Shown here piece after piece: positions 1-8,803 of a stretch of 64,000 nt of DNA (position 1 is its first letter; the number at the start of each line of letters is the position of its first letter). Made by a program: the position numbers and the translations under genes. The DNA lies in assembly GCF_011745365.1 (NCBI RefSeq), contig NW_024468909.1, positions 4,278,001-4,342,000 on the forward strand. Direction: 5' to 3'. The notes beneath the pieces are model-generated. The model had not been told where the DNA came from. It worked only from the letters and a program-made list of their open reading frames with translations, and ran no database searches. The stretch comes from Cryphonectria parasitica EP155 (Eukaryota; Ascomycota; Sordariomycetes; Diaporthales; Cryphonectriaceae).

Positions 1-261
1 CCCGAGGAAGCGAGTGAGCTCTCGGACCCACCTGAGGAAGAAGAGGAACCGCCGGCCGAGGCGAATGGTCGAAGGAGTGGAAGGGCTGCCGCAAGGGCAC
101 AACACAAGGCTGAGGAGCCCAAGAAGCCGACTGCAAAATCCAAGGCTGCTACCGCGGCTGTCGCTGCTCTGCCGACCAGGAGCAGATCAGCGGCGAACAA
201 GATTGCGGCAACCACAGCCGCTGGCAGGTCGAGGAGGGCCAAGGACGTTTACAAATCGTGA
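1..261 (+). CDS. 3' end of an unidentified gene (C-terminal 86 residues)
   Basis: The first reading frame is open from base 1 to a TGA at 259-261, with no start codon in the window, so this is the tail of a gene that begins to the left. The peptide opens with an acidic stretch (Pro-Glu-Glu, Asp-Pro-Pro-Glu-Glu-Glu) and turns into an Ala/Lys/Arg/Thr-rich basic tail ending in KDVYKS. This acidic-then-basic composition is typical of disordered C-termini of chromatin or nucleolar proteins, but that is inference. No domain can be recognised, and only the frame and the stop are directly supported. Another frame over the same bases (14-268) is also open but looks like a shadow, because it is almost pure Arg/Pro/Leu. 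Confidence 0.6.
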   Translation, partial: PEEASELSDPPEEEEEPPAEANGRRSGRAAARAQHKAEEPKKPTAKSKAATAAVAALPTRSRSAANKIAATTAAGRSRRAKDVYKS

Positions 262-2316
262 GGATTAAACTTGCGATGTCGTTGAGCTAGGTGCAAGCAA
301 GGGGATTTGGTACTGGTATATCGTTGGGAGATGCTGATGCTATGGATAAAGTATCGACCAGTGCAATTTTGGTTGGGCCAGTTTGGTTTGGAACCTATTG
401 GCGGCTTTATTCCTCTTCCTTGCCTGGGATCCCCCCCCCCCCCCGGGACCTTTTCCTGGATGGTACTTTGTTCTCTTTTCTTTATCTTGCTGCTTGTGCG
501 TGGCCCATGACAGACGCTATGAAAGTTCCATGTTCATATTCTCTTCCTATTCTGTAGGTGGTGCTGATGTACAGTTAGCTCATTTATATACCCTTGCTTT
601 TTTGTTTCTTGCGCAGTCTGCATTCTTCAGTTGACATTGACAACAAAGATTTTTTTAAGCATGGGGAAGATATTGTGCGAGTGTGTGCTGGCAGGTTACA
701 GTAACACCAGTGCAAGGTCATACTCATTGCACAGTCACGACAGCTCTCTTGGCTGTCACCCATCAGTAGTAAAGAGATATGGTGCATGCAAAGCGTAGCT
801 GTTGAAAAGGAATTTTACCTAACCCGCCACCATAGCAAACTGCTCCCAATCCCAGTTAGTCAAGTACTTGTGTACTGTACCATAGCAGTGAGCCCGTATT
901 GAGACCGGCCAACCTCCAATGCCTACTACCCTCAAGGTAAATTGATTGTAGGTTCAGTTCAGCCTTTGTGTGTTTCCACGGCAGTGACCTTTTTGCATAT
1001 TTGGGGCAGTAATACTACAGGACTAGGTGCATGCACGTCAGCAGCAGCAACAAGCACAATCCATGGTAGGCAAGCCCCCATGCCCAGCGGCCGCCACCTT
1101 TTTTTTTTCTTTCTTTTGTTCTTCTTCCCTCCCCCTCTTCTCATCGTCCAATCATTTGTTTCTCTCGTTGCTGAAGCTGAAGGAGGGGCGGGGGCCGGAC
1201 GGCTATACGGCACCAAAGACAATGATGACCTTTTTCTTCAGTGTAGAGTTATACAAAGTAGCAAGTATCAAACAGTATGTCGAGTCTTGGTTTTGATTCC
1301 GGGAGCCAAGGGGGAGCCCACGCACAAACACCAAGTTGATCGGGTAGATAAGTAACAAGGCTGCCGGTGATCTGAAAACAAGTGGGTTGGCCGCTTTCTT
1401 TCCTCAGCAGAGAGTGGGAGAATATGTGACCTCATTATAATGATCCATTTTGCATCAGTTTCAGCTCATAGGCGCTTTAGTACAGCACATGCTATCCAAG
1501 TACTACTAGTGTGCAATCAAAACATGGCCGCACCATGGATGGATGGATGGATGGATGAGATGGTCTGGAAATGCTGGCCTGCTACTACCCTGTGGGGATG
1601 ATGTACATAGTAGTAGCAAAGCCCTAACGGCCACCCCGTCCTTTTCTTCACCAACCTCCATCGTCTATCAACTAAAGCAACCCTGTATTTGTTTCATCCG
1701 TCTCACTTGCCTCGTGGTGGAAGGATTGCACAGTACTATTGTAAGGACCCAAAATAATAAATAATAATGAGTGGGTGAGAGAGAAACAGAGAAACAGAGA
1801 AAGAGAGAGAGAGAGAGAGCGCGAGGAGGGTCACGGCCATTGTCAGATCAGGATTTGGATCCTTTTCGAGACTTGCCCAGTTCAGTTCAGTTCAGTTCAG
1901 TCCAAGTCGGCGCCTGCCTTCCTTGATTTTGAACCCAACCTCCCCGTCCATCCTTCCTTCCTCTCTCACACTCACTCTCTTTCTTTCACTGTTTCCCAAT
2001 TCGACGATCTATTCAATTCATTTGCATCCATTTGGGTGGCCCGTTGTGCAGCCTTTTGATCGTATCATTTTGACCTCCCACAAGGTCTCAACAAGCACAG
2101 TAGCACCCCATGTCAGGCTCTTTCTACCTTGATTGATATCGGCCTCCTGGGGGTTTCGTCATCGTTTTGGTCCCAACCGCCTCACACACACGCCATAAAC
2201 TTGCACACATTCTGTATCTCCTCAGCTTCTACTGCACACTTGCTTTCTGGAAGTAGTAGCCAGCCATTCAAGCAGCCTGTACATCAAATTGCTCTGCTCT
2301 CCCTTTTCCCCTCACA
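262..2316. other. Intergenic region and leader of the next gene
   Basis: I see no convincing gene in these 2 kb. The stretch holds a run of 14 C at 431-444, a GGAT microsatellite at about 1534-1557, a GA-rich tract at about 1783-1818, and a short tandem TTCAG repeat at about 1879-1899. From about 1900 the plus strand becomes pyrimidine-rich, which fits promoter and 5' leader sequence for the gene starting at 2317. The longest open frames here (for example 942-1355) are low-complexity and lack coding-like composition. Confidence 0.5.
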
Positions 2317-3510
2317 ATGCCACGCTACGTTTCCCCTTCGCGGGAGCCCTCACGCGGACGGGACCCTTCCGCCTCCCGCTCGCCCTCTCGCACCACGTCA
2401 TCCCGCGCCGGGCGCCCCTACACAGACGGCGTCTACACGCCCACCTCGAGCGAACGCTCCTACTCTACCTCGCCTGTCCGTTCCCGCTCTCGTCGTCGCG
2501 GTGCTGGTGCTACGACGAGCCGCAGTCGGAGCCGGAACTTCCAGAGCCGGGACAGGGGACGGGGCCGCTCAGCATCTGCCTCGTCCGACTACCTTTACTA
2601 CTCAGGCTCGGAAGAAGAAGGAGAAAGACGACAAGGACGGGATGGACGCTCGCACAGCCGCGCCCGCTCAACAAAACAGGCCGCCAAGGAGCGCCTGTCG
2701 TCCATCCTCGACACGAGCGGCAACACTAAGCAGGAGAAGGCCGAAAACGTCGTCAAGGCGTCCCTGGTCATGCTGGGTGCCATCGGCGCCGCAAGCCTGG
2801 CCGCCCACAAGTTCTGGCCCAAGGGCATCACCTACGGTGACAAGGACGACTGGGAGATGGAGAAGGAGGACGACAAGCATAAGCTCAAGAAGAAACTCAA
2901 GGAGGGTCGCGACATTCTGGAGGGCAAGGCACCTGGCGGTAGCGGCGGAGAGGGGGAAGGCAGCAGGCAGAGGATGAGTAGGAGGAGGAGGGGAAGCGAG
3001 GGCGACGGCGATGGTAACGACGGCGATTCCGGCCGCAGACAACAGTACCTCCGCGACCGCTACCAGCAGCGCCCAGCCCTCCCTCAAAACATGGACGGCG
3101 ACGAGGGCGCACAGTTCTGGGACCGACGCGCCAGGATACCAGGTCGCCATCGCTACTCGGCTAGTTACTTGCCCGACGATGGCGACGCGTATGACCAGCG
3201 CGGTGGCGGTGCTGGTGGTTATGGCGGGCGGTACGTCGAGCCGCCTCCACCAATGCGCCGGCTTGAGCCTGCTCCTCCCCCGCCTCGTGTGCCCGCACCT
3301 CCTCGAACTTATGCCGACAGCGCACCGCTCGTTGTGCCTGCGGGTGCGAACTACCGAGACGGCCGTGAGGGAGGTCGAGGCCGTTATTATGTTGATGGAA
3401 GTACGATTGTGGTCCCATCGTCCAGTGAAAGGGCCTACGTGATTGAGAGAGGCGCGCCGCCCGGCCAGAGGCTCAGGGAAAGGGAGCGGGATGGAGGTTA
3501 TTATCGGTGA
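2317..3510 (+). CDS. Arg/Ser-rich fungal protein with central hydrophobic segment
   Basis: This is a single-exon gene of 397 codons. The ATG at 2317 has a good context (CACAATGCC) and follows a pyrimidine-rich leader. Residues 1-130 are dominated by Ser-Arg and Pro-Ser-Arg dipeptides like an RS domain. Residues about 142-165 form an Ala/Gly/Val-rich hydrophobic helix followed by a KFWPKGITYG motif and an acidic-basic helix. The remainder is Gly/Arg/Pro/Tyr-rich and low complexity. I recall similar hydrophobic-plus-FWPKG blocks in uncharacterised fungal proteins but cannot name a family with certainty. The RS-like region suggests RNA-processing or phosphorylation-regulated interactions, and the hydrophobic helix suggests membrane contact; both are inference. 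The gene is convergent with elg1. Confidence 0.75.
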   Translation: MPRYVSPSREPSRGRDPSASRSPSRTTSSRAGRPYTDGVYTPTSSERSYSTSPVRSRSRRRGAGATTSRSRSRNFQSRDRGRGRSASASSDYLYYSGSEEEGERRQGRDGRSHSRARSTKQAAKERLSSILDTSGNTKQEKAENVVKASLVMLGAIGAASLAAHKFWPKGITYGDKDDWEMEKEDDKHKLKKKLKEGRDILEGKAPGGSGGEGEGSRQRMSRRRRGSEGDGDGNDGDSGRRQQYLRDRYQQRPALPQNMDGDEGAQFWDRRARIPGRHRYSASYLPDDGDAYDQRGGGAGGYGGRYVEPPPPMRRLEPAPPPPRVPAPPRTYADSAPLVVPAGANYRDGREGGRGRYYVDGSTIVVPSSSERAYVIERGAPPGQRLRERERDGGYYR

Positions 3511-4194
3511 CGAGGTGTAATTGTTTCATTTATGACTATATGAGTTACGAAGCTTGCGCGATGCTGTGATAGATGATAAGATGGATACATATGGTCTTGG
3601 AAGGAAAGTATTGGGCAACGGAGACATCTGGGTACTTGAACGAATAAATGGTTTAAAGATTGGGAGCGACTGGTATTTTGGATATGAGCGCATCACTATG
3701 TGAAGAGCGGCGGGTTGATTCGATCGTCAATGATAACACAGATGGTCTTTTACTGTTTCATTCCTCAATCTGGTATTCCCCCACCATCTATTCAAACCCC
3801 CTCCCCCCCCCGGGGGGGCCCCCAAGAGAGGAGACAGAATCTGGGGGGGGAGGGGAGGTTTCATTTGTCTAATCAAGCAACAAGCAATGCCAAAAAGCAA
3901 TTTCAATAAACGCATTCCTCCCCGCGCCGGACCATGTCTTTTCATCTGTCGGTGAAATGCTGTGCACGTACCAACCTCCCCAACCAAGTCCCATCCTACA
4001 AGTCGCAGTTTATATGCCGTATATCAAATTTCCAGGCTCAAATCTCCCCTACAGGACACTCATAGAAGGACGCTGCGTCTCCCACATGAGACTGAAGTCG
4101 TGCTTTTCTAAGAGGGTCTGTACCTCTAGAAAACAATGCAGTTGATGGGGAGATGGGAGTCCTGAAGGGTGCCCAAGACAAAGCCACTTTGTCT
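3511..4194. other. Convergent intergenic region with C9-G7 homopolymer palindrome
   Basis: This is 3' flank shared by the Arg/Ser-rich gene (plus) and elg1 (minus). Around 3803-3823 there is a run of C immediately followed by G7 and C5, which is partly self-complementary. A G8 run follows at about 3842. No open frame here looks coding. Confidence 0.5.
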
Positions 4195-7100
4195 TCAGTC
4201 CACCTCTGTCTCGCCCGAGCTGCTAGTCGCTTCATCATCGCGGCTGCCAGCGAGGACCGTCTGGGAGCTCACATCTCTGGCGGAAGTCGACCCCGAAGCT
4301 GAGTCTGTCAAACCCCCAGAACTGCCCAGCCTTGCCTCCCTGGTAGCAGCATCCCACCCCTCGCCTGCCGTGCGCATGACGAGGACCCCGTTTAGGTCGG
4401 CATCGAACCACTTGTCCCGCCGTGTCGTGGTCCTCGAGCCGCCTTCCAATGCCGCATGCGAGGCCCTTGTCTTGCGCCTCTTGGTGCCGCCTTGGCTCAA
4501 CAGGTTGCTGAGCTTATGTCGCTGTGCTTGAAGCTCCCTCTCAAACGAGACAATACTTCGCACGTACGGCGCTACGTCAATAGCAACATTGGCCAAGGTG
4601 CCGTCAAAGACCGAAAAGTCTAGATTCGTTGAAGAAGTGCTACTTTTGTCGGAAGTGGCGAGCGTGTCAAAGGCGTCGCTGAAATCGTCGCGGGTGAGAG
4701 CGGCCGGTACGCAGGCTGCTGTCGGGCGTTGCCGAATCTTGGTGAGGACTCTGGTCTCATCGAGGGGTTCCAGAAGGGGAGATGGTGATCCAGGCACCGA
4801 GACTCGCAGATTCTTTCGGGCAAGGCATCTCAGGTTGATGGGCAGCGACGTTGCAAGTGGGTCGTGGGTTGAGGCAGCAGATGCGTCCAATAGCTGCCGA
4901 CCTAGGATGTAGTCGTTCCGAGTTCTGTCCGTAATCTCAGGCAGAGTCCAATCGATTGCTTCCTCAAAGGAGGTCGCAAACGCCAAGGAGGACGACAAGT
5001 CAGCGACACTCATCGCATCAGTAAAGCCTTCGTAACTCTTCAGGGCTGCCAGTCGATCTTGTGGCGAAGCACTATCCTGCTGAGCGGCCCAAGAAGTCAA
5101 ATCGAGGGATTCATGCCAGTTGCCAATGTCCATCTGCCAACAGTCCCGGGCTTCATGGAGGAGCTCTTCCTCACACTTCGCAGTATCCGTCTCGAGCGCC
5201 AGAACATCGTGGGCAAGCCACCCTAGCCCTTCCACGTACGCATCCTGGCTGATGACCCGAACAATATTCCCTTGCTCATCGATATCGCAGCCTTTTGGCC
5301 AGCGCGGATAGAACCAGGCAATACCTCCACGTCTGTCGCCAACAGCAAACTGACACCAGTAATTCAGGTCCATCAAGCAGGCACGCAGATCCTGCTCACG
5401 GGCTTCGTAGAGTGCCTCAACTGCATTCCGGCGCAAAGCATGACCCTCACAAGCCGCAATCAGAAGCATGCGGTCCACAACCAAATCAACCGGCGGTGTG
5501 CTGAAGCGAAAGATCCCATGGAGCTTCAGAGCTTGCAGAGGGACGAGGTTCTCGTCACTGCAGGTCATGATGAAAGGACGTCTTGACTGTGCGATGAGAG
5601 TCATGACCGTGCTCCAAAAGTTCTTGTCTTCCTCGTAGAGGATATCAACCTCATCCAAAAGAATCAAAGACTGCTTCTGATGTTTTGGGCTTGTTTTCTT
5701 CGGGTCTGCCTTTGGCAGTGTCGACAACTCTTGCTTGACCACCTTCTTCGGCTTGGCTGGGAGAGGCGTGGTTTTGGCTTTGAAGAACGAGTTCATGGTC
5801 GCCTGTTTTCCCGACTTGATGTCCTCGGCCACTGCTTCCTCGTTGACGGAAAGACTTGAAGCGTCTGTCTGGTGGTGCTGGACTAGATGGTTTCTTGTCA
5901 TGTCGCCAATTTTCTCGAGAACGTCCTTGCCGCTCCTGCGACTGCCCGCATTGATCTCAAAGACCTCGAATCCCAATTCCTTTGCGATAGCGTAGACCGC
6001 TGACGTCTTGCCACAACCGTGTGGACCGCTTATGACAACCGCGTTCGTCAATCGTCTGGAATCCTTGGGATCCCTCGTCAAGGCGTCGCCGGCACGAATA
6101 ACCGTCTTCTTAGCGCAGCGTCTGTCTGGCGACCAGTCTTCCCCAGAATCTGAAACCTCGTCCATTGTGTCTGCTTCTTCATCACTGTTCACAATGAAGC
6201 TATCCAACTTGTTCTTCTTTCGTCGCTTCCTGGGTGGCTTTGTCGACTTGACCGGCTTTGCTTTCAAATCCCCCGTATCCACGGACTGAACTTTGAGCGC
6301 TTCCAGCCAATCTCGTAAGAGAAAAGCCTCTTTGCCGTACTGCAAGACTTCTGCTGCAGATTTAGGAGTATATTTCTGAGCCCAGCACGCGGACTCGCAT
6401 GTGAACCTATCAAAGGCAGCGAGAGATGTCACTAATGACACCCGCAGCTGAGCCAAGGCTGGATGTTGTGCATGTCTTACTTCGCGCAAGATGCGTTTTT
6501 CGAGCTTTGAACCACTCTCAAAATATTTTTGAGGCAGACGAAGCCCTGGAGGCGGCGGCTGGAAAGTGTCGTCGTCAACGGCCCTCAGGTCATCAAGAAC
6601 CCCAGGAATCTCAAGTCTGGCCGCAAGGTCGTTCAAAATCATCTCCTCGGGGCTGATATGGATGATTTTGCCTTTGCATTTTCGAGCGCTTACTGAATTT
6701 TCAGAGATATGTGGTAGAGAGAAGGCATCATCCTCGCCTCTAATATGAACCATATCTTTCGGCGGCCAAACAGGCAACCTCGCACCTGGCGTTTTGAGAC
6801 CCAAAGATTTCATACCGAATTGAGGCAGAGGCATGCTGGACGGTGCAACTCGAGTCTTTCTTGGGGAGCATGGAGTGGAGCTGAAAATCTTTGGCCGCGA
6901 GGAGAGAGCAGCTGGCTTCGTCTTTGTAGCCTCTGTGGCTTTTGAAGTGGCCGTTGCAGTCGGAGACGAGGCACTCGTCTTTTTTGGCTTGCCCCTGAAG
7001 AAAGGATGTGCTTCTTTCTTGGGGCCCTCCTCGCTTATTTTCGATTTAGTGGCATCGTCCTTCCTACAACCCCGAGGCTGCTTTCTCATGTTCGTCTTTG

Positions 7101-7932
7101 GATGCAGACTTGGGTCGACCGGCGAGGACAGGATCGTGTCGATCTTATCACCTATGCGTTTTCTAGACGCGCCATCGATACCATACGTAATGGTAGCGAT
7201 CCTGGTCATCCGTCTGTTTCGTTTAGAGGTATATGTGGTTTTCTGGTCCTCAGTAACATTTTCGTCTCTTGCTGACTGCTTGGAGAGTCTCGACCCCTTG
7301 GCCTGTGGTGGGGATCCGATGGTCCCTGTCTTTCGATTGAGCTGCAGGATTTTTTTGAGGGGAGTGCCCTTTTGGCCAGTCTGCTGTTCTGGAGCGTCTG
7401 AAGTGGTCTTGACCTGGTCAGGTACAGGTAAGTCATCCATGGGAAACCTGGCTGAGGGCGCAGGAGCTGAAATTGGAGCTGGAACCATGGATTCAGGTAC
7501 AGGCGCAGGTGCTCTTTCCTCCTCTTTAGACACTGGTTGTGAGTGAGCTGCAGAGTGCACATCACATGCCACAGGCTCTACGCTCTGACTGTTGATTTTT
7601 GAGAAGTGATTCATGATTGAGGCTGATGGTAGAGCCTCCTTCTTTGTACTTCGTCTGAGCTTTTTGGTGCCTCCCCAATCCTCATCGGCCTCCTCTGCTG
7701 CCTTACGCCTCTTGCGCCCAGGCATATTGTTCTCTTGTTCTTCTATATCCCCACCTGTTTCTTGTACTTCGAAGGCTTCGGAGCGATCCTCAGACAGAGT
7801 ATTCGTCTCGACGGGTTTGGAGACTCGGGGATCGGATTCGAGAGGTTTCGGCGCAGTGAAGAATGGATGGAGCTTCTTGGGCTCAGCAGGGAAGTTGCTG
7901 CCCGCCATGGCCTCGACTACAACCAGCCCCAT
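4195..7932 (-). CDS. elg1: Elg1/ATAD5-type RFC-like AAA+ ATPase (PCNA unloader)
   Basis: This is an intronless gene of 1245 codons. Elg1 is the large subunit of an alternative replication factor C complex that removes PCNA from DNA after replication; that role is family knowledge. Seen here: an RFC-box-like entry motif with W517 (CWAQKYTPKSAAEVL), a Walker A loop GPHGCGKT at 636-643, and a Walker B segment LILLDEVD at 756-763 followed by a helical RFC-like C-terminal region. The long N-terminus is disordered and basic. It contains HPFF near residue 20 (LHPFFTAPK) and again farther on (AHPFFRGK). A perfect PIP box, QATMNSFF, lies at 710-717 between Walker A and Walker B. The ATG at 7932 is used; an in-frame ATG eight codons later (7908) has an equally good context and may be the real start. 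The gene is divergent from utp8, with 871 bp between starts. Confidence 0.9.
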   Translation of the reverse strand: MGLVVVEAMAGSNFPAEPKKLHPFFTAPKPLESDPRVSKPVETNTLSEDRSEAFEVQETGGDIEEQENNMPGRKRRKAAEEADEDWGGTKKLRRSTKKEALPSASIMNHFSKINSQSVEPVACDVHSAAHSQPVSKEEERAPAPVPESMVPAPISAPAPSARFPMDDLPVPDQVKTTSDAPEQQTGQKGTPLKKILQLNRKTGTIGSPPQAKGSRLSKQSARDENVTEDQKTTYTSKRNRRMTRIATITYGIDGASRKRIGDKIDTILSSPVDPSLHPKTNMRKQPRGCRKDDATKSKISEEGPKKEAHPFFRGKPKKTSASSPTATATSKATEATKTKPAALSSRPKIFSSTPCSPRKTRVAPSSMPLPQFGMKSLGLKTPGARLPVWPPKDMVHIRGEDDAFSLPHISENSVSARKCKGKIIHISPEEMILNDLAARLEIPGVLDDLRAVDDDTFQPPPPGLRLPQKYFESGSKLEKRILREVRHAQHPALAQLRVSLVTSLAAFDRFTCESACWAQKYTPKSAAEVLQYGKEAFLLRDWLEALKVQSVDTGDLKAKPVKSTKPPRKRRKKNKLDSFIVNSDEEADTMDEVSDSGEDWSPDRRCAKKTVIRAGDALTRDPKDSRRLTNAVVISGPHGCGKTSAVYAIAKELGFEVFEINAGSRRSGKDVLEKIGDMTRNHLVQHHQTDASSLSVNEEAVAEDIKSGKQATMNSFFKAKTTPLPAKPKKVVKQELSTLPKADPKKTSPKHQKQSLILLDEVDILYEEDKNFWSTVMTLIAQSRRPFIMTCSDENLVPLQALKLHGIFRFSTPPVDLVVDRMLLIAACEGHALRRNAVEALYEAREQDLRACLMDLNYWCQFAVGDRRGGIAWFYPRWPKGCDIDEQGNIVRVISQDAYVEGLGWLAHDVLALETDTAKCEEELLHEARDCWQMDIGNWHESLDLTSWAAQQDSASPQDRLAALKSYEGFTDAMSVADLSSSLAFATSFEEAIDWTLPEITDRTRNDYILGRQLLDASAASTHDPLATSLPINLRCLARKNLRVSVPGSPSPLLEPLDETRVLTKIRQRPTAACVPAALTRDDFSDAFDTLATSDKSSTSSTNLDFSVFDGTLANVAIDVAPYVRSIVSFERELQAQRHKLSNLLSQGGTKRRKTRASHAALEGGSRTTTRRDKWFDADLNGVLVMRTAGEGWDAATREARLGSSGGLTDSASGSTSARDVSSQTVLAGSRDDEATSSSGETEVD
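5782..5805 (-). other. Canonical PIP box coding segment inside elg1
   Basis: These 24 bases encode Gln-Ala-Thr-Met-Asn-Ser-Phe-Phe (residues 710-717), an exact match to the PCNA-interacting consensus Q-x-x-(I/L/M)-x-x-(F/Y)-(F/Y). It is followed by a basic Lys-Ala-Lys stretch, as many PIP boxes are. It lies in the linker between Walker A and Walker B rather than at a protein end. Confidence 0.6.
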
Positions 7933-8803
7933 TTGCCAAAACAGTGGTGATTAGACCTATGCCTGCAGAGAGCACTGCCTTGGGAAAGAGGGCTATCTGC
8001 GAGCCGAAAAGCCTCAATTTGTGGTGGTGCACACACGCTCAAGTTGAGGAAGCCATCGCGGGTATGCGGAGCGGCAGACGGATGTGGACAAGAAGTCTCC
8101 AATATAATTTTAACTTGATACTGCCAGACCAGCTCTGATGCTGAAGATATTGTGAGAGGACCGTGGGCTTGGGATATTGATATGTTCAAGGTGAGGAGAG
8201 GTTTTGAGGTTTTGAGGTTTGGAGTTCAAGGATTGAAGTGAGCCATACTGTGTAAGAAGTCGCGTTCGCTGCTGAGGCAGCGCGTCTTTGGATGGAGCGC
8301 GACTTCCCCCAATGCGCCGGGATTCCCTATGACGCCCCTGTTGCTGACTCGAGCCAATTGTGAGCACCGTCTCGACCCCACCTTCCTTCATAGTATTTAA
8401 TAGTAGTAAGCCCGGCAGTAGCTTCCACCTCGACGAAGAGGGAAAAAAGGAACATCGTAATGCCTCAGAATGAGATGTTCTCTCCGCAATAACTGCTTGG
8501 AAATGATACGTGTGAGGTAAAGATTCAACATAAATTCTTACCAACCATCAATGAAACCATTACCATGTGTGCAGTACAAAGTATATGGGACAGGGATATG
8601 ACAGGTACAAGAGTCCGCTAACCAGGAACCGATAAGCGATAAGAAAATGTTCCTTGTTCATCCTCAATTTTTTTCCCTGTCCCTATTTTTTCGAGTTGCA
8701 AGCAGAGCCAAGCAGAGTAGAGCAGCAGCTTTGCAACGCCCAACGCCCGACATCTCCCCCCCCCCCCCCATTCAGTGCCCCCTGACGGAGTCGTACGCTC
8801 ACA
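7933..8803. other. Divergent promoter region between elg1 and utp8
   Basis: The two start codons are 871 bp apart and face away from each other, so both promoters lie here. A short direct repeat of TTTTGAGG units is present at about 8200-8222. A run of 14 C at 8756-8769 sits 34 bases before the utp8 ATG. I cannot identify a specific operator. Confidence 0.5.

Noticed and set aside
942..1355. 137-codon plus-strand frame
   Set aside because: It contains a translated T/C tract (Phe/Leu/Pro run) and no recognisable features; no good start context.
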